Origin: a virus
Virus record (IMG/VR): IMGVR_UViG_3300046457_000175
Location: 1-64,000 of that record
Strand: one strand, 5' to 3'
DNA: 64,000 bases
Shown: piece by piece, positions 50,341-58,935 of the stretch
How the letters are laid out: each line of letters starts with the position of its first letter
How positions within the stretch are numbered: the stretch's first letter is position 1
The notes under the pieces: model-generated
Database searches by the model: none
Told to the model about the DNA's origin: nothing
The model's input: the letters and a program-made list of their open reading frames with translations, nothing else
Translations under genes and position numbers: made by a program

Positions 50341-51054
50341 ATGGCATTGGCAGCGAGTCAAATGAAGAAGCAGACCCCGAAGGAGATCGTGATCGAATGG
50401 ATCGATCACATCCTCGATCGAAAGAAGTGGACTGGAACCGACCTCGCGCGGCACGCCGAGCTGGCTCCGTCAACGATTCTGCGTCTCCTCAACAACCCGA
50501 AGCATCCCTTCATCCCTACAGTCTCTACCCTGCGGAAGATCGCCGATGGCTCGGGTTACCCGATCCCGAAGAAGGTGATGGCCGCGCTCGGAGCTGAGGG
50601 TGAGATGGCGTCGTCCGCTGAGATGGAGCCCGATAACGTTCGTCGCCTCCACGTTCGTACGGCTCGGTCCGCCACGGTCGAGCTGCGCCATGTGTCGTCG
50701 CTGCCGGCCGCTCTGCAGTCCGCGGCGAACCCGCAGCGTGAGGGCTACGTGCCGGCTCCGCCCCAGCTTGAGGGGGACGAGACTGCCTTCGCCTTCCACA
50801 TGCCCGACAACTCGTTCGGCATGTGGTTCAAGACCGGCGGCCTGATGTACGCGACCAAGCGGCGCGATCCTCTGCCTGGCGACATGGTGATGGTCACGGA
50901 CAAGAACGGGAAGACCCGGGTTCGTCTGCTGATGGATATCACAGAGAACGGCCTGAAACTGACGAAGTCGATGCCGGAGAAGGAAGACGAAATCCTGACC
51001 TTTGACCAGGTCGCCGAGATCGCCATCGTCATCGTGACGGTTCGGCAGATATAA
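50341..51054 (+). CDS. S24/LexA-like phage repressor
   Basis: 237 residues. HTH at about 29-66 (WTGTDLARHAELAPSTILRLLNN) and a C-terminal S24-type domain with HMPDNSFGMWFKTGG (Ser158 in the nucleophile position) and PLPGDMVMV. The lysine expected for self-cleavage (usually in V-K-R) is not obvious: the text is KTRVRLLMD. It may therefore cleave poorly or be induced another way. GGAGG lies upstream. The operator-like cluster before it makes it the leading candidate regulator of the dispersed motif. Confidence 0.85.
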   Translation: MALAASQMKKQTPKEIVIEWIDHILDRKKWTGTDLARHAELAPSTILRLLNNPKHPFIPTVSTLRKIADGSGYPIPKKVMAALGAEGEMASSAEMEPDNVRRLHVRTARSATVELRHVSSLPAALQSAANPQREGYVPAPPQLEGDETAFAFHMPDNSFGMWFKTGGLMYATKRRDPLPGDMVMVTDKNGKTRVRLLMDITENGLKLTKSMPEKEDEILTFDQVAEIAIVIVTVRQI

Positions 51055-51058
51055 TCGG

Positions 51059-51078
51059 GGGTCGCCTGTCGGCGGCCC
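51059..51078. terminator. Bidirectional stem-loop between convergent genes
   Basis: GGGTCGCC pairs with GGCGGCCC around TGTC, filling the 24-base gap between the repressor stop and the convergent gene's stop. Confidence 0.6.
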
Positions 51079-51456
51079 TCACACCTCGAACAACTTCTCG
51101 ACCCGCTTTAGCATCATCCGGATCGTCTGCGGTGGCGATGTCATAACATCGACATTGAAGTCTTCTTCCAGCTGAGTGAGCTGCTTCAGCCATTCTTCAG
51201 CTTCCCGAACAGCGGGGAGATCGACCTGCGGCTCCCACCGCAGCCTCTGGATCTCAAGCGCTGTCTTCTGGATTTCGAAGTCCAGATAGTCGAGAAACTC
51301 TCGCAGCTGAACAGTCAGTCGTTCAACCGCCGGCTCTATCACCATCAAGGACTCGCAGATGTCCGACATGATGCCAGGAAGGCGATCCTTGAACTTTGGG
51401 TTAATTGGACGCGGCACCGTTTCCGGCATCGCCGCAACACTGTTCTTCATCGTCAT
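51079..51456 (-). CDS. Hypothetical helical protein
   Basis: 125 residues, coiled-coil prone (LREFLDYLDFEIQKTALEIQ). Coupled to the upstream Xre-type gene by overlap; could be a partner of that regulator. Not recognised. Confidence 0.66.
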   Translation of the reverse strand: MTMKNSVAAMPETVPRPINPKFKDRLPGIMSDICESLMVIEPAVERLTVQLREFLDYLDFEIQKTALEIQRLRWEPQVDLPAVREAEEWLKQLTQLEEDFNVDVMTSPPQTIRMMLKRVEKLFEV

Positions 51457-51734
51457 GCGTCCACCTTATTACGCAGTTTTTTGCGACGCTCCCGGCCCTC
51501 GACAGCATTGAGGTCAGACTTCGTCGGCTTGAACGGCTGCAATCCTCGATCGATTGCCGACAGCGCGAGCGCCGTGGCTTTCGTTACGCCACGTTGCTCG
51601 TACATGCCGACCGCCTGAGTCGTCAGACCAAGCCAGTCAGCCAGGTCTGATTGCGTGAGACTTCGCGAAATCCGGAACGCTTTTACTTCCTCGCCAGTGA
51701 GGTACTTCTTCGATGCGTTGCGACTGAGCGCCAT
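51453..51734 (-). CDS. Cro/Xre-type transcriptional regulator
   Basis: 93 residues. Single HTH_3-like domain: VKAFRISRSLTQSDLADWLGLTTQAVGMYEQRG. ATG 51734 has AGGAAGAGG upstream. Size and position near the S24 repressor suggest a Cro-like role in the lysis-lysogeny decision. Confidence 0.8.
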   Translation of the reverse strand: MALSRNASKKYLTGEEVKAFRISRSLTQSDLADWLGLTTQAVGMYEQRGVTKATALALSAIDRGLQPFKPTKSDLNAVEGRERRKKLRNKVDA

Positions 51735-51793
51735 TGCTGACCTCTTCCTAAAAGGCACGACAAAATTGCATTCCTACCGGACAGGCCGGGTAC

Positions 51794-52081
51794 TCACTCC
51801 ACACACACTGGCAGCGGCCGAATGCCTACTCCGCAGGCGGGACACCATCTCCTGGCGCTTCCCCTGTTTTTCAGCTTTCGTTCGAAGGTTCTCGACGCTC
51901 CCGGGAAAAATGTGGCGACATGCACGCGGCTGCCAGCTGCTACAGCAGCCTTTACCAGCGGCGAGCCGCGCCCCGCGAGATGCTGCTGAAGTCTTCGTTC
52001 AGGCGTTTCATCCTCGCAGAATCCGATGTAGTGTCCAGCATGCTGATAGCTGGGATCGAAGTGCAGTAGATAGACACTCAT
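51794..52081 (-). CDS. GIY-YIG-like nuclease domain protein
   Basis: 95 residues. VYLLHFDPSYQHAGHYIGFCEDETPERRLQQHLAGRGSPLVKAAVAAG fits the first half of the GIY-YIG fold (modified motif LHF...YIG), with the basic Arg on the following helix. It lacks extra domains, so it may be a minimal nuclease or a degenerate relative. Confidence 0.72.
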   Translation of the reverse strand: MSVYLLHFDPSYQHAGHYIGFCEDETPERRLQQHLAGRGSPLVKAAVAAGSRVHVATFFPGASRTFERKLKNRGSARRWCPACGVGIRPLPVCVE

Positions 52082-52284
52082 TTGCTTTCTCGCAACGTCG
52101 GCGTGGGCAGTGTCTCTGCCTTTGGCGCAGGCCTGATCCGCGCCAGATGCTTCAATTTCCACTGATCGCGAACAATTAGGACCAGTTCGGACCGAGGTGC
52201 TGGCTCAGATACCGCTCGCCACCGCGGGCCAGGACTTGTGAGCGCCCAGACGACGTACAGCGCGGGCATCGGCTTCGGCTTCAT
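52078..52284 (-). CDS. Small basic hypothetical protein
   Basis: 68 residues, preceded by AAGGAGG. Overlaps neighbours by 4 bases at each end. Not recognised. Confidence 0.62.
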   Translation of the reverse strand: MKPKPMPALYVVWALTSPGPRWRAVSEPAPRSELVLIVRDQWKLKHLARIRPAPKAETLPTPTLRESK

Positions 52285-52577
52285 GTTGCCTCCTTTATTT
52301 TGATGAAGTTGGTGATTGGGCCGTCGCCCTCGTCGAACACATTGACGATGCCGCGACCCTCCAACTCGTTGATGGGAATCCACATCGTGAAGGTGAGGCC
52401 CTGAGGCGGGGCTACGTGCTCGATGCACTCGATGAGTCCGTCAGCACCGGGGAGGGTGGTCTGCTCGTTGTCATCGTGATCGGCGCCTGTGCAGGCACCG
52501 AGCATCGTCACACGCTGGCCGACCTTGAAGCCCTCGGCTTCCGGCAGACCATGGCGGTGGTCGAGCTGCCTATCCAT
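52281..52577 (-). CDS. Hypothetical protein
   Basis: 98 residues (MDRQLDHRHGLPEAEGFKVG) with beta-rich GQRVTMLGACTGADHDDNEQ. Overlaps the upstream gene by 8 bases. Not recognised. Confidence 0.62.
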   Translation of the reverse strand: MDRQLDHRHGLPEAEGFKVGQRVTMLGACTGADHDDNEQTTLPGADGLIECIEHVAPPQGLTFTMWIPINELEGRGIVNVFDEGDGPITNFIKIKEAT

Positions 52578-52953
52578 AGACGATGTCCCCGAGCACGCAG
52601 GCCTGGAGGAAGACGTCTGCTGTCTCGGCGTCGCCGGTCTCCTTGACGATCTCCTCGATGCGATCGAGGTGATTGTCGGCGAGCCACTGCAAGCCCTTCT
52701 GCAGAGACTCCGGCGTGAAGAAGAGCTTCGTGCCGTCCTCTGCATCAGCGACCTCGATCCTGAAGTCGCCAGCCCAGATCGTCTCGTCGTCGTACCAGGG
52801 GCTGACCTTGGTCTTGATCTTCCTTCCGTCCGCTGGCTTGAAGCTACCGCACCAGTAGCCGGAGCCGCCCTCGATCGCCGTCACGATCTGGTCGGTGATC
52901 TTGCGCCAGGTGAGCCCGTTGATGGTCAGCGGGATTGTCGTTGTGTCAGTCAT
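52570..52953 (-). CDS. Conserved phage protein
   Basis: 127 residues. TINGLTWRKITDQIVTAIEGGSGYWCGSF and SPWYDDETIWAG...RIEVADAEDG resemble a phage family of unknown function that I recall in other large phages. Confidence 0.66.
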   Translation of the reverse strand: MTDTTTIPLTINGLTWRKITDQIVTAIEGGSGYWCGSFKPADGRKIKTKVSPWYDDETIWAGDFRIEVADAEDGTKLFFTPESLQKGLQWLADNHLDRIEEIVKETGDAETADVFLQACVLGDIVYG

Positions 52954-52962
52954 GTGTACCTC

Positions 52963-53160
52963 TCAGGCGAAGTCGAGTTCGCCGTATCCATCTTCTGTGA
53001 AACGGTTGGATCGTCGGTGCTCCCCGGATCGTCGGGGCGAAGATCTCCGCTCACCTCTGCTGGTGGTGATGACCTCGGAGACACTCGCCTCGTCGAACTC
53101 CTCGTCGAGGAGCGTGACGGTGTCCCAGCTGAAGTCGCCTGGGCGTCGGGGGTTTTTCAT
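52963..53160 (-). CDS. Small hypothetical protein
   Basis: 65 residues, Arg/Ser/Glu-rich, ATGA overlap with the next upstream gene. Not recognised. Confidence 0.6.
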   Translation of the reverse strand: MKNPRRPGDFSWDTVTLLDEEFDEASVSEVITTSRGERRSSPRRSGEHRRSNRFTEDGYGELDFA

Positions 53161-53915
53161 GCTGCCTCCTTGGCGCGCTCGAAGTTCTTCGCGCCGACGC
53201 CGTGTGCGATGATGGTGATGTCCGATTTGGCCTTGGTCCGAGCGCCCCCGCAGAGGAGGCACTGCGCGCACTGCGTCGCCTTGCCCATCTCCTTGCTCGC
53301 CGGGCAGTGGCCTTCGCCGCTCAGCTTCGGTTCGTCCTTGCCGCGGACACGAAAGGTCCGGAAGCCGAGAGCCTTGGCTTCTTCGCGATCCTGCTCGCTG
53401 TCGCAGGACGCCATGCAGAATGCCGACAGCGTCGGATACTGGCGCCACAGATGCGTGTAGCCAGACAGCTCGGTCACGAGATCGAGGGACTGCTCCCAGA
53501 CGTGGAAGGGGACAGCGCCGGGATCGCCATAGGCGCCCAGCCGAACCCGCCTGTGAGCCAGCAGCTTGCGTGCCTTGGCCAGGGGGACATCGGGATAGAT
53601 GCCACGGGAGAACGCATCCCAGACCACGCGCGGGCCCTGGAATAGGGTCACGTAGCAGGACCGGCCGACGTTCTTGCGCTCGCCAGTCTTCAGGTCGGTG
53701 ACGATCTTGCCGCGATGGCCGCAGCCGCCGCAGATCGACACATCGTCGCCAGTCTGCACCGCCTTGAGCGGGCTCTGGTCAGCCCGCATGATGTAGACCT
53801 GGATCATGTGGCCGGTTTTGGAATTGTTGCCACCGGTCATCAGGCCGGTTGCGATCACGATGATCGGCTGCTCGTCGATCACTGATGGGCCACGGTAAAG
53901 AACGAAACCGTTCAT
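53157..53915 (-). CDS. Cys-rich conserved phage protein (DUF7227-like)
   Basis: 252 residues. YRGPSVIDEQPIIVIATGLM..GNNSKTGHMIQVYIMR, SICGGCGHRG and CYVTLFQGPRVVWDAFSRG are features of a widespread phage family; two further Cys pairs (CQYL-like ...CAQCLLCG) near the C-terminus suggest zinc binding. Function unknown. First gene after its motif copy. Confidence 0.75.
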   Translation of the reverse strand: MNGFVLYRGPSVIDEQPIIVIATGLMTGGNNSKTGHMIQVYIMRADQSPLKAVQTGDDVSICGGCGHRGKIVTDLKTGERKNVGRSCYVTLFQGPRVVWDAFSRGIYPDVPLAKARKLLAHRRVRLGAYGDPGAVPFHVWEQSLDLVTELSGYTHLWRQYPTLSAFCMASCDSEQDREEAKALGFRTFRVRGKDEPKLSGEGHCPASKEMGKATQCAQCLLCGGARTKAKSDITIIAHGVGAKNFERAKEAA

Positions 53916-53928
53916 GGGTCTCTCCTCG

Positions 53929-53944
53929 TTTGTATTCATGCAAA
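53929..53944 (-). promoter_or_regulatory. Dispersed motif copy
   Basis: Plus-strand TTTGT-ATTCAT-GCAAA, fills the 20-base gap between two genes; overlaps the stop codon of the upstream gene and is followed by GAGGAGAG. Confidence 0.75.
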
Positions 53945-54307
53945 GCTCGGGACAAGCCGATCCAGCGGATGCGGCTCAGTGAGCGACAGCTCAATCTGCG
54001 CTCGGCGGAGCTGGTTGGTGACGATGCGGATTTGCTTGCGCTTGCGGGCCTTGAAGTCGTTGATCGCGTCTTCTTCGGTCTCCGAAAACTTTTTCTTGAA
54101 TGCGGTGAGCAGTTGGAACTCACCGCACACCCAGGCGCCTTTCGGCGTCCGGCGATCGACGGGGTACCACCGCAACTCCAGGCGCGGGGCGGTGAACCCG
54201 TACTGCTCGCGATCGGCATCGATGATGTAGGAGTAGCTCTGGGCCTCGCACCGCCAGAGAGCGTCGACTCCCTCTGGCGGTTTGCCGTGCGGATGGTGCA
54301 GCCTCAC
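53936..54307 (-). CDS. Hypothetical protein
   Basis: 123 residues from GTG 54307, overlapping the helicase stop (GTGA). Basic helical C-terminus (AINDFKARKRKQIRIVTNQL). Not recognised. Confidence 0.66.
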   Translation of the reverse strand: MRLHHPHGKPPEGVDALWRCEAQSYSYIIDADREQYGFTAPRLELRWYPVDRRTPKGAWVCGEFQLLTAFKKKFSETEEDAINDFKARKRKQIRIVTNQLRRAQIELSLTEPHPLDRLVPSFA

Positions 54308-55890
54308 GCTGCCTTCTCCTTCGGCTGCTTCACGTTGTCGTTGACAGCCTTCTGCTTCGGCATCGGCGGCAGCAGGTCGATCAGCTCGCCCATGGAGCGG
54401 GTGGCTGCGACATACTGAAGGTGCTTCTCCTGCTCCATTTCCCAGTCCATCGAGGCATACTTCGAAGGGCAGGTGTTGAACCGATCGAGCCAGAAGACCC
54501 GCTTCCATTCACGTCCCTTGGCTCGATGGATGGTCGACAGCGTCAGGATGCCGGTCACGTTGTCGGCGAAGATGTTGTCGATGTAGGCGACGACATCCGT
54601 GATCCTGTGGAGCTTGGCCTCACGGCAGGCATCCATCACGACCTTGAGCGTCTCGACCTTGTCCTCGGCCTCCTGGACCTTGGACATTTTCTTCTTGGGC
54701 AGCCACTTCGCCCGCTCTTTCTCCAGCCATTCCTCGAGTTTTTCTTCGAGGGCCGAGATGTTGGCGATCGACTTCCATCGGGTAGCCAGCTTCTTCAGCT
54801 GCTCGCCGATGTCCCGGCCTTCGATCCGGCAGGGGATCTTGGCGCGGATCAGTGCGAATGCCGCGGTGACCAACGGTCGAGTGTTACGGCAGAGGATCGA
54901 GGAGTCGCCGTCCAGGCGGGCCGGATTGAGCATCATCTGCTCGAAGCCCTCCAGAGTGACTGACCCCTCCGGCGCGGACTCGTGAGCCTGGATGTGGTTG
55001 ACCCACGTCTGAGCCATCTTGACCACCGCCTTGGGGCACCGGTAGGTGACCGTCAGCGGCATCTCCTTGGCATTGAAGTCCTGCTTGATGATCTCGATGC
55101 TGTCGTTGTCGGCGCCCGTGAAGCCGTAGATGGCCTGATGGGGATCACCGACCGCGAACAGTCGAGCGCGGGGCTTCATCAGGGCCTTCGCCAGCAGCCG
55201 GCGCACCGTGTTGGTGTCCTGCGCCTCGTCGATCCAGACGTTGTCGTATTGGAAGAACCTGATCTGGTAGATCAGGGGCAAGTAGATCATGTCGTCGAAG
55301 TCGATGATCTCCGGCTCGGAGTTCGATGCCTTCAACACCTCGATCGACAGGTCGATGAGAGCGTCGGCCTTCTTTGCCAGCTCCTCGCTGTCGAACAGAT
55401 CGAAGTGCTCGACGATGTCCTCCCAGATGGAGGTGTCGTCGATGTGGCCGTAACCCTGGATACCGACGCCGCTCTGCTTGGCGAGCGAGACCAGATGGCA
55501 GACGACGGAAGCGTGGAACGCCAGGTCGGAGCCGATCTTGCCGGACTCGATCCAGCCCTCGGTGATGTTGGCGACCTTCTCCTTCACCGTGCGGACCTTG
55601 GGGAACGCCTTGCGGTAGTTCCGGAAGCCGATGGAGTGTACGGTTGCGGCCTCGGCCTTCTTCCAGTCGATGCCGGCCTGCTGAAGCTTGCCCTTGATCT
55701 CCTCGGCAATCTTCTTGTTGAAGGACAGGATGATGGAGGAGCCCCGCATGCGCTCCACCGTCTTGATGATGGTGGTGGTCTTGCCGGCGCCGGCCACGGC
55801 GATCAGCACCAGGGAGCTGGTACCGTTCCAGGCTTCGTGCTGGAACGCCGCCTGCTGCGGGGATGGAACCCAAATTGATGGAGCTTGCAT
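54304..55890 (-). CDS. UvrD/Rep-like SF1 DNA helicase
   Basis: 528 residues, a compact SF1A helicase. Motif I AVAGAGKTT (Lys37), motif II WIDEAQDT, motif III VGDPHQAIYGFTGA, motif IV-like TVTYRCPKAVV, and VI-like STIHRAKGREWKRVF and QYVAATRSMGELI. Probably promotes replication or recombination. First gene of its unit after a motif copy; ATG 55890 chosen over upstream in-frame codons. Confidence 0.9.
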   Translation of the reverse strand: MQAPSIWVPSPQQAAFQHEAWNGTSSLVLIAVAGAGKTTTIIKTVERMRGSSIILSFNKKIAEEIKGKLQQAGIDWKKAEAATVHSIGFRNYRKAFPKVRTVKEKVANITEGWIESGKIGSDLAFHASVVCHLVSLAKQSGVGIQGYGHIDDTSIWEDIVEHFDLFDSEELAKKADALIDLSIEVLKASNSEPEIIDFDDMIYLPLIYQIRFFQYDNVWIDEAQDTNTVRRLLAKALMKPRARLFAVGDPHQAIYGFTGADNDSIEIIKQDFNAKEMPLTVTYRCPKAVVKMAQTWVNHIQAHESAPEGSVTLEGFEQMMLNPARLDGDSSILCRNTRPLVTAAFALIRAKIPCRIEGRDIGEQLKKLATRWKSIANISALEEKLEEWLEKERAKWLPKKKMSKVQEAEDKVETLKVVMDACREAKLHRITDVVAYIDNIFADNVTGILTLSTIHRAKGREWKRVFWLDRFNTCPSKYASMDWEMEQEKHLQYVAATRSMGELIDLLPPMPKQKAVNDNVKQPKEKAA

Positions 55891-55920
55891 GGTCCTCGTC
55901 TCGGTCTTTGGTGGGGGACG

Positions 55921-55948
55921 GTTAGCATTGCGTTTGCATTCAAGCAAA
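55921..55948 (-). promoter_or_regulatory. Dispersed motif copy (consensus) with half site
   Basis: Plus-strand TTTGC-ATTCAA-GCAAA (55933-55948), perfect arms, plus half site TTAGCATT (55922-55929) on the gene side, in the same layout as at 46699-46731. Confidence 0.85.
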
Positions 55949-55955
55949 CAAAAAA

Positions 55956-56375
55956 TCAAACGTCGACGGTCTCATTGGTCAGGGCGACGTCTAGCTGTGC
56001 CGGCGACAGGCTGGCGACCATGCCGGGCATCTCGATCGCCCGGAGAGCCTTCAGAGCCTTGACGATGCGGTTGGCCTTCTCCTCGGAGCGAGGCTTGGCG
56101 ATCAGCTCGCGGCCCTCGAAGATCAGCCAGCAGTTGTCGTAGATGTCCTGGATCGCGAACACCTCGTCGTTCTCGCCGAAGAAGATGGTCTTGATCTCCG
56201 GAGTGAGGTACTGCGACTGGACCATCGACGCATAGCAGTGCTTGTCGAGCAGCCCTTTGTTGATCAGGCTTTTCGCCGAATTGACGTAGCCCTTGGACAG
56301 ATACAGCGTGTTCATTGGCTCGGCGATCACACGAGCGATGATGCGCTCTTGCAGCTTAGTGAGGGTCTTGGCCAT
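55956..56375 (-). CDS. Hypothetical protein, possible winged helix
   Basis: 139 residues. The start (KTLTKLQERIIARVIAEPMNTLYLSKGYVNSAKSLINKGLL) resembles a small winged-helix domain. ATG 56375 has AAGGAGG upstream. Not recognised. Confidence 0.66.
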   Translation of the reverse strand: MAKTLTKLQERIIARVIAEPMNTLYLSKGYVNSAKSLINKGLLDKHCYASMVQSQYLTPEIKTIFFGENDEVFAIQDIYDNCWLIFEGRELIAKPRSEEKANRIVKALKALRAIEMPGMVASLSPAQLDVALTNETVDV

Positions 56376-56391
56376 TTCAATCCTCCTTGTC

Positions 56392-56434
56392 TTTGCATGC
56401 ATGCAAGTGGCCGGGCAGCGTGAGCCACCCGGCC
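56392..56434 (-). promoter_or_regulatory. Dispersed motif copy adjoining a stem-loop
   Basis: Plus-strand TTTGC-ATGCAT-GCAAG (56392-56407), nearly perfect palindrome, directly beside stem-loop TGGCCGGG/CCCGGCCA (56408-56435) that follows the upstream gene. Confidence 0.78.
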
Positions 56435-56442
56435 AGATGCGA

Positions 56443-56850
56443 TTACAGCTCGGCGGCGAGCTTGCGGAGTTCCTCCAGGGACGACCCGCCCAGCTTCTCG
56501 GCCTCCTTGGCGGCGATCAGCGCCAGGATCTGCTGCTTCTTCTCGCGGTTCGACGCGGTCTCGGCAGCCTTCTCGGCCTCGCCCTGCTTCGTCTCGACGA
56601 CGTACTTGACGATGTCGAAGGCGAGCTGCGTCTCGTTGTCGGCTTTGCGGCCGGAGCTGAGGAACGGCAGATCGTCGTCGCTGCTGTCCTTCAGCCGGCG
56701 GTTCAGCTCACGCGCGATGCTGGCAAGATCATTGCCGGCCTTCGCCTTGGTGGTGATGGGCAGATCCCACAGCTGCTCCGCCGTGATGCCGCCGACCGCC
56801 GCCGGGAAACGGATCTTGAGGCGCGCGGCCTTCTCGAACAAGTCTGACAT
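56443..56850 (-). CDS. Conserved phage protein
   Basis: 135 residues. FEKAARLKIRFPAAVGGITAEQLWDLPI followed by a helical tail resembles a family found near replication or rII-like genes in large phages. Function unknown. Forms a unit with the genes at 56865-61544. Confidence 0.7.
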   Translation of the reverse strand: MSDLFEKAARLKIRFPAAVGGITAEQLWDLPITTKAKAGNDLASIARELNRRLKDSSDDDLPFLSSGRKADNETQLAFDIVKYVVETKQGEAEKAAETASNREKKQQILALIAAKEAEKLGGSSLEELRKLAAEL

Positions 56851-56864
56851 TTTAGTCCTTTCGC

Positions 56865-58928
56865 TTAGAAGATGACCTTGACGGTCCGGTTGAAACTGCC
56901 CTTCACTTTGACCAGGAGTTCGTTCCGCTGTGTGCTGGAGAACCCGAGACCGCTGATCTGGTCGGCCGACGACTCGGCCTTCATCTTCGAGCCGACCAGC
57001 TCGATGACCTTCCGATGCTTGTCGAGTTCTGCCCTGAGAAACTCATTGTAGAACCCGCGCGCCTGCCCGTCGTTGAGGCAGCCGTCCAGCATGAAGAAGT
57101 AGTGCTTGTTGCCGACGCCGTGCCCGTTCCAGAAGTTCGGGGACAGCATCATCATGTCGACCTTGTGGAATGCCTGCGTCTGCAGACCCCAGCTGGTCTT
57201 GGTTGTCTGCGAAGTCGGGAGCATCTCCAGGACCTTGAACTGGCCCTTCTTCAGCTCGATCTTCGCGACCGTGACCCACTCCTTTTGCTTGAGCGCGGCG
57301 GGGTACTCGAACTCGTAGAGGTTACCGCCGCACTCGATCTCGGCGCTGAACCCGGAATCCGTGGGAGGGCGCCGCGACCAGTTGTGGATCTTGAAGGTGT
57401 AGACACCCTCAGGCATTTTGCTCAGGCTCGGGAACGTGATGTTCTCGACCGGGACATAGCCCGCCGGCGCCGCATCGACGTAGTCGACGTCCTGGATGCC
57501 GCCAGAGATATGGTCCTTGCGGTTATTCCATCCCACTCGGCGTCCGGCCGGATAGCGGTCGCTGCATCCGCCGGCATGCTCTGACGAGCCCGGCATGAAC
57601 ACATGCAGGTCCATCAGGCTGGCGTTGCGGCCGATGTGGTTCCACATGTGGGTGAACCGCAGCACGCCATCGACGCGGCCACCACGCTGCTGCACCTTCT
57701 GCCGCATCGAGTCCGCGATGTCGCCGTTGTAGGACCACGAGAAGTTGTTGTCCCACTTGAACAGCGGAGCTGCTGTCGGATCGACCGGAGCAACCAGGCT
57801 GACCAGGTTGTTGATGTGCTGGTTCTCCAGCATCACCTCGATCGACTCGGCGTTCGGAACGATCTGCGAGATGAACTTCTCGATCGGCACTTCCTCGACC
57901 TTGTCGAGCTTGCGGGTCGAGGGCTTCTTGGTCGGGATCGTATCGAACACGTCGCCGGTCATGACCTTGCGGACTGCGCCATCGACGAACAGGATGTTCT
58001 CGACCGAGATGTCCGTCTTCGCTGCGTACCGGCGCTCCAGGGCGGACGTCAGCCCCAGCTCGACGATGGTCTCCTTGGCCTTGGCGACCATGGCCGGCGT
58101 GACCAGGGCGGTGCTGCGCTTGTAGTTCTCCGGGGCAACGACAGCCTCGAACTTGCCGACAGCCTTCTCGAGTTCCATGCCCTCCGACAGGTCGACCAGC
58201 AGGGTGCCGATCGCGGTGTTGCGGATCTTGGAGACGGCGCCCGGCAGCGTCTTGATCTGAGACCACACGAACGCATCGCGGTCGGCGACCGGCAGCTCGT
58301 CGAAGGCCGCCTTGACCTTACGGAAGGTGTCGACTGCGAACTTCTGCTCGGTGCCGCGGTACAGCGAGTTCTGAGCGATCAGGTCCAGGACCGTATCGAC
58401 AGCATCCATCGCCAGCTCGTTGCAGCTGCGCAGCAGAACGTCGTGGAGCGCACGGGTGTCGCCATGACGAGGCCCGATCTTGTCGCCAGCGAGGACACTG
58501 GCGGGCGGGATGCGGACGAAGAAGTGGTCCCAGGTCTTGACCTGGCCGAGGACGTCCTCGAAGTTCTTGTCGGTGCCTGCGGTGGCCTCGGTGTAGAGGA
58601 ACTCGTTGTCGATCGGCTTCGATTTGACCAGCGCGGCCATGGCATCGGACACGATCTGGTAGTTCGGGTCGCCGACCTTGCCGTCCCAGATCGTTACGAT
58701 CTTGCCCTCGACGATCGACACGACGTTGCCGACCGCGCGGATGAACTGGCGGCAGCAGCTGCAATCATGCTCGGCGCGCTCGCGGTAGGTCTGGTTGGTG
58801 CCTTCGGGAAAGCTGCCGAGGTAGGCGGCATAGAGGTCATCCTTCTCGACGGTGGTGCAGAACAGCGCACCCTTGCTCATCTTGGCGAACTGCTTCGCGA
58901 CGGCGTTCTTGAACAGACAGAAGTCCAT
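56865..58928 (-). CDS. Large conserved phage protein with YfaP/DUF2135-like domain
   Basis: 687 residues. N-terminal half has a Cys cluster HDCSCCRQFIRAVGNVVS and is conserved in other large phages. C-terminal half contains LRFTHMWNHIGRNASLMDLHVFMPG and GGIQDVDYVDAA, then PEGVYTFKIHNW, which follows the pattern of YfaP/DUF2135-like beta-sandwiches. Located in the rII-like cluster; function unknown. Confidence 0.72.
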   Translation of the reverse strand: MDFCLFKNAVAKQFAKMSKGALFCTTVEKDDLYAAYLGSFPEGTNQTYRERAEHDCSCCRQFIRAVGNVVSIVEGKIVTIWDGKVGDPNYQIVSDAMAALVKSKPIDNEFLYTEATAGTDKNFEDVLGQVKTWDHFFVRIPPASVLAGDKIGPRHGDTRALHDVLLRSCNELAMDAVDTVLDLIAQNSLYRGTEQKFAVDTFRKVKAAFDELPVADRDAFVWSQIKTLPGAVSKIRNTAIGTLLVDLSEGMELEKAVGKFEAVVAPENYKRSTALVTPAMVAKAKETIVELGLTSALERRYAAKTDISVENILFVDGAVRKVMTGDVFDTIPTKKPSTRKLDKVEEVPIEKFISQIVPNAESIEVMLENQHINNLVSLVAPVDPTAAPLFKWDNNFSWSYNGDIADSMRQKVQQRGGRVDGVLRFTHMWNHIGRNASLMDLHVFMPGSSEHAGGCSDRYPAGRRVGWNNRKDHISGGIQDVDYVDAAPAGYVPVENITFPSLSKMPEGVYTFKIHNWSRRPPTDSGFSAEIECGGNLYEFEYPAALKQKEWVTVAKIELKKGQFKVLEMLPTSQTTKTSWGLQTQAFHKVDMMMLSPNFWNGHGVGNKHYFFMLDGCLNDGQARGFYNEFLRAELDKHRKVIELVGSKMKAESSADQISGLGFSSTQRNELLVKVKGSFNRTVKVIF

Positions 58929-58935
58929 GGTGGCT

